DNA from: Treponema sp.
Lineage (GTDB): Bacteria > Spirochaetota > Spirochaetia > Treponematales > Breznakiellaceae
Direction: 5' to 3'
NCBI GenBank assembly: GCA_031278025.1
Contig: JAITLF010000252.1
Coordinates: forward strand, 1 to 5,358
Length of the DNA: 5,358 nt
Below the pieces are notes generated by a model. It did no database searches and was not told the origin of the DNA. It saw only the letters and a list, made by a program, of their open reading frames with translations. Within the stretch, counting starts at the first letter, position 1, and every line of letters starts with the position of its first letter. This document shows positions 4,061 to 5,358 of the stretch, in pieces. Both the position numbers and the translations under genes were made by a program.

Positions 4061-5358
4061 ATGCCAGAGAAAAAAGCGCCCGTCATGGGCAGTCCGAATA
4101 CGCTGGAGGGGCGTCTTCCCCTGAAACAGGCCATCCCGCTGGGGATGCAGCACGTTCTCGCCATGTTTGCGGGCAACCTGACTCCCATATTGCTCATCAC
4201 CGCGGCCTGCGGCATTGCGGCGGGAAGCGCGCTGCAAATAATACTTTTGCAGCATGCCATGCTGATTGCCGGCGTTATGACCCTGGTGCAGATTTTTACC
4301 ATAGGGCCGGTTGGCGCGCGGCTGCCCATCGTTATGGGTATAAGCTCAGGTTTCATCGGCGTTTGCCGGAGCGTGGCGGGCGTTATGGGCGGCGGAATAA
4401 TCGGCTATGGCGCGATTTTAGGGGCAGGTTTTGTGGGCGGCCTCTTTGAGGTGACCCTCGGATTTTGTCTGAAACCCCTGCGGAAGTTCTTTCCGCCGGT
4501 GGTTACCGGCGTGGTCGTACTTTCAATCGGCCTTTCGCTGATTAGCGTCGGTATCAGTTCGTTTGGCGGCGGCAGCGCGGCCAAAGATTACGGTTCCCCC
4601 GAAAACCTCCTTATCGGTCTCATCGTTCTTGTCGCGATACTGCTGTTCAAGCACAAGGGCAGGGGGATTTGGAGTTCGGCGTCCATACTTTTCGGCATTA
4701 TCGTGGGTTACATTGTCTGCGGAATTATGGGCCTCATGCTTCCGGCCGCCGCTGAAATTGACGGCGCGTCATTCGTCAAGAGCTGGGTTCTCCAGTGGGA
4801 CAAGGTCGCGGCGGCGTCGTGGTTTTCCGTCCCGAAATTTTTTCCGGTTAAACTGGTGTTTGATATGAGGGCGATTATTCCTATTGGAATAATGTTTATC
4901 GTTACCGCCGTTGAAACGGTGGGTGACATTTCCGGCGTCGCCATCGGCGGGCTTGGCCGTGACGCCACCGACAAAGAACTTTCCGGCGGCGTTGTGGCGG
5001 ATGGTACGGGTTCGTTCCTCGCGTCGCTTTTCGGCGTTCTGCCCAATACGTCTTTTTCGCAGAATGTCGGCCTTATTTCGATGACAAAAGTTGTCAACCT
5101 TTTTTCTATTTCCCTCGGGGGAGTCTTTCTGGTGCTCTGCGGACTTTTGCCCAAACTTGCCGCCGTCATCTCCATCATGCCGCAAAGCGTTCTTGGAGGA
5201 GCCGCGGTAATGATGTTCGCCTCAATAGCGGTGAGCGGTGTCCAACTTATCACCAAAGAACCGATAACCCCGCGCATCGTTACTATCATTTCCGTTTCAC
5301 TGGGTCTGGGCTACGGCCTGGGCGCCAACAGCGCCGCGCTCAAGTATCTGCCCGGCGC
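4061..5358 (+). CDS. NCS2/NAT-family purine (xanthine/uric acid) permease, 3' end cut by window
   Basis: An open frame from ATG 4061 runs to the right edge without a stop: 432 complete codons, against about 450-480 for the family. It is an integral inner-membrane protein with repeated hydrophobic segments (for example about 23-50, 60-80, 112-135, 147-167, 182-196, 207-228, 272-288, 350-370). NAT hallmarks are present: the Q30-H31 pair in TM1, ETVGD in TM8 (E285, D289), VADG (D314), and the signature QNVGLISMTK (Q334, N335, T342, K343). These correspond to the purine-binding residues of E. coli XanQ (E272, D276, D304, Q324, N325). It is expected to import xanthine or uric acid with protons. 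The carboxylates favour xanthine/urate over uracil transporters; the choice between xanthine and urate cannot be made by eye. The last signature position is K, where XanQ has G. Codon use differs sharply from the three genes before it. Confidence 0.92.
   Translation, partial: MPEKKAPVMGSPNTLEGRLPLKQAIPLGMQHVLAMFAGNLTPILLITAACGIAAGSALQIILLQHAMLIAGVMTLVQIFTIGPVGARLPIVMGISSGFIGVCRSVAGVMGGGIIGYGAILGAGFVGGLFEVTLGFCLKPLRKFFPPVVTGVVVLSIGLSLISVGISSFGGGSAAKDYGSPENLLIGLIVLVAILLFKHKGRGIWSSASILFGIIVGYIVCGIMGLMLPAAAEIDGASFVKSWVLQWDKVAAASWFSVPKFFPVKLVFDMRAIIPIGIMFIVTAVETVGDISGVAIGGLGRDATDKELSGGVVADGTGSFLASLFGVLPNTSFSQNVGLISMTKVVNLFSISLGGVFLVLCGLLPKLAAVISIMPQSVLGGAAVMMFASIAVSGVQLITKEPITPRIVTIISVSLGLGYGLGANSAALKYLPG

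Noticed and set aside
4231..4253. 8-bp inverted repeat gctgcaaa/tttgcagc in the permease
   Set aside because: It lies within an ordinary membrane segment with no length anomaly or flanking direct repeat; chance is a sufficient explanation.
4708..5289. A 193-codon open frame antisense to the permease
   Set aside because: No ribosome-binding site or domain; the plus strand here carries the NAT signature and membrane segments.

Overview
The window carries a run of same-strand (+) genes from an anaerobic purine (uric acid) catabolism cluster. In order they are: the 3' tail of a probable diaminopropionate ammonia-lyase (dpaL/ygeX); ygeY (M20-family amidohydrolase); a 376-bp gene-free gap rich in inverted repeats; ygeW (knotted carbamoyltransferase); a carbamate kinase of the ArcC/YqeA type; and the first ~432 codons of an NCS2/NAT purine permease that runs off the right edge. 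In E. coli, ygeW-ygeX-ygeY-hyuA-yqeA lies next to ygfK, ssnA and the xdh genes. Related clusters in gut anaerobes are known to be needed for anaerobic uric acid breakdown. The order here (X, Y, gap, W, arcC, permease) differs from E. coli.

The genes fit one salvage route. The permease brings in the purine. Enzymes outside the window open the rings to ureido compounds. YgeY and YgeW remove the ureido/carbamoyl groups, DpaL turns 2,3-diaminopropionate into pyruvate and ammonia, and carbamate kinase recovers ATP from the carbamoyl phosphate released by YgeW. The assignment of individual steps to YgeY and YgeW is from general knowledge of recent literature and is not settled by this sequence.

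The organism cannot be named from the sequence alone. The style (GC-rich genes dominated by cgg/ctg/ccc/ggg codons, AT-rich ribosome-binding regions, a 'gagttag' tandem and a 'cgtg..tgtttgtg' inverted repeat between genes) reminds me of termite-gut Treponema (Spirochaetes). This is a moderate-confidence guess. It would fit known uric acid nitrogen recycling in termite hindguts.

The most notable observation is inside the carbamate kinase gene. A 45-bp in-frame segment contains a perfect 13-bp inverted repeat and is bounded by a 5-bp direct repeat (CGGAC). Removing it in silico gives a 310-residue protein with a canonical ArcC C-terminus. This looks like a tiny palindromic element that inserted into a working gene without breaking it. 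Other points are a 16-bp tandem duplication over the dpaL stop codon that may create a promoter for ygeY, mutually exclusive hairpins in the ygeW leader, and a sharp change of codon use between the three catabolic genes and the permease.
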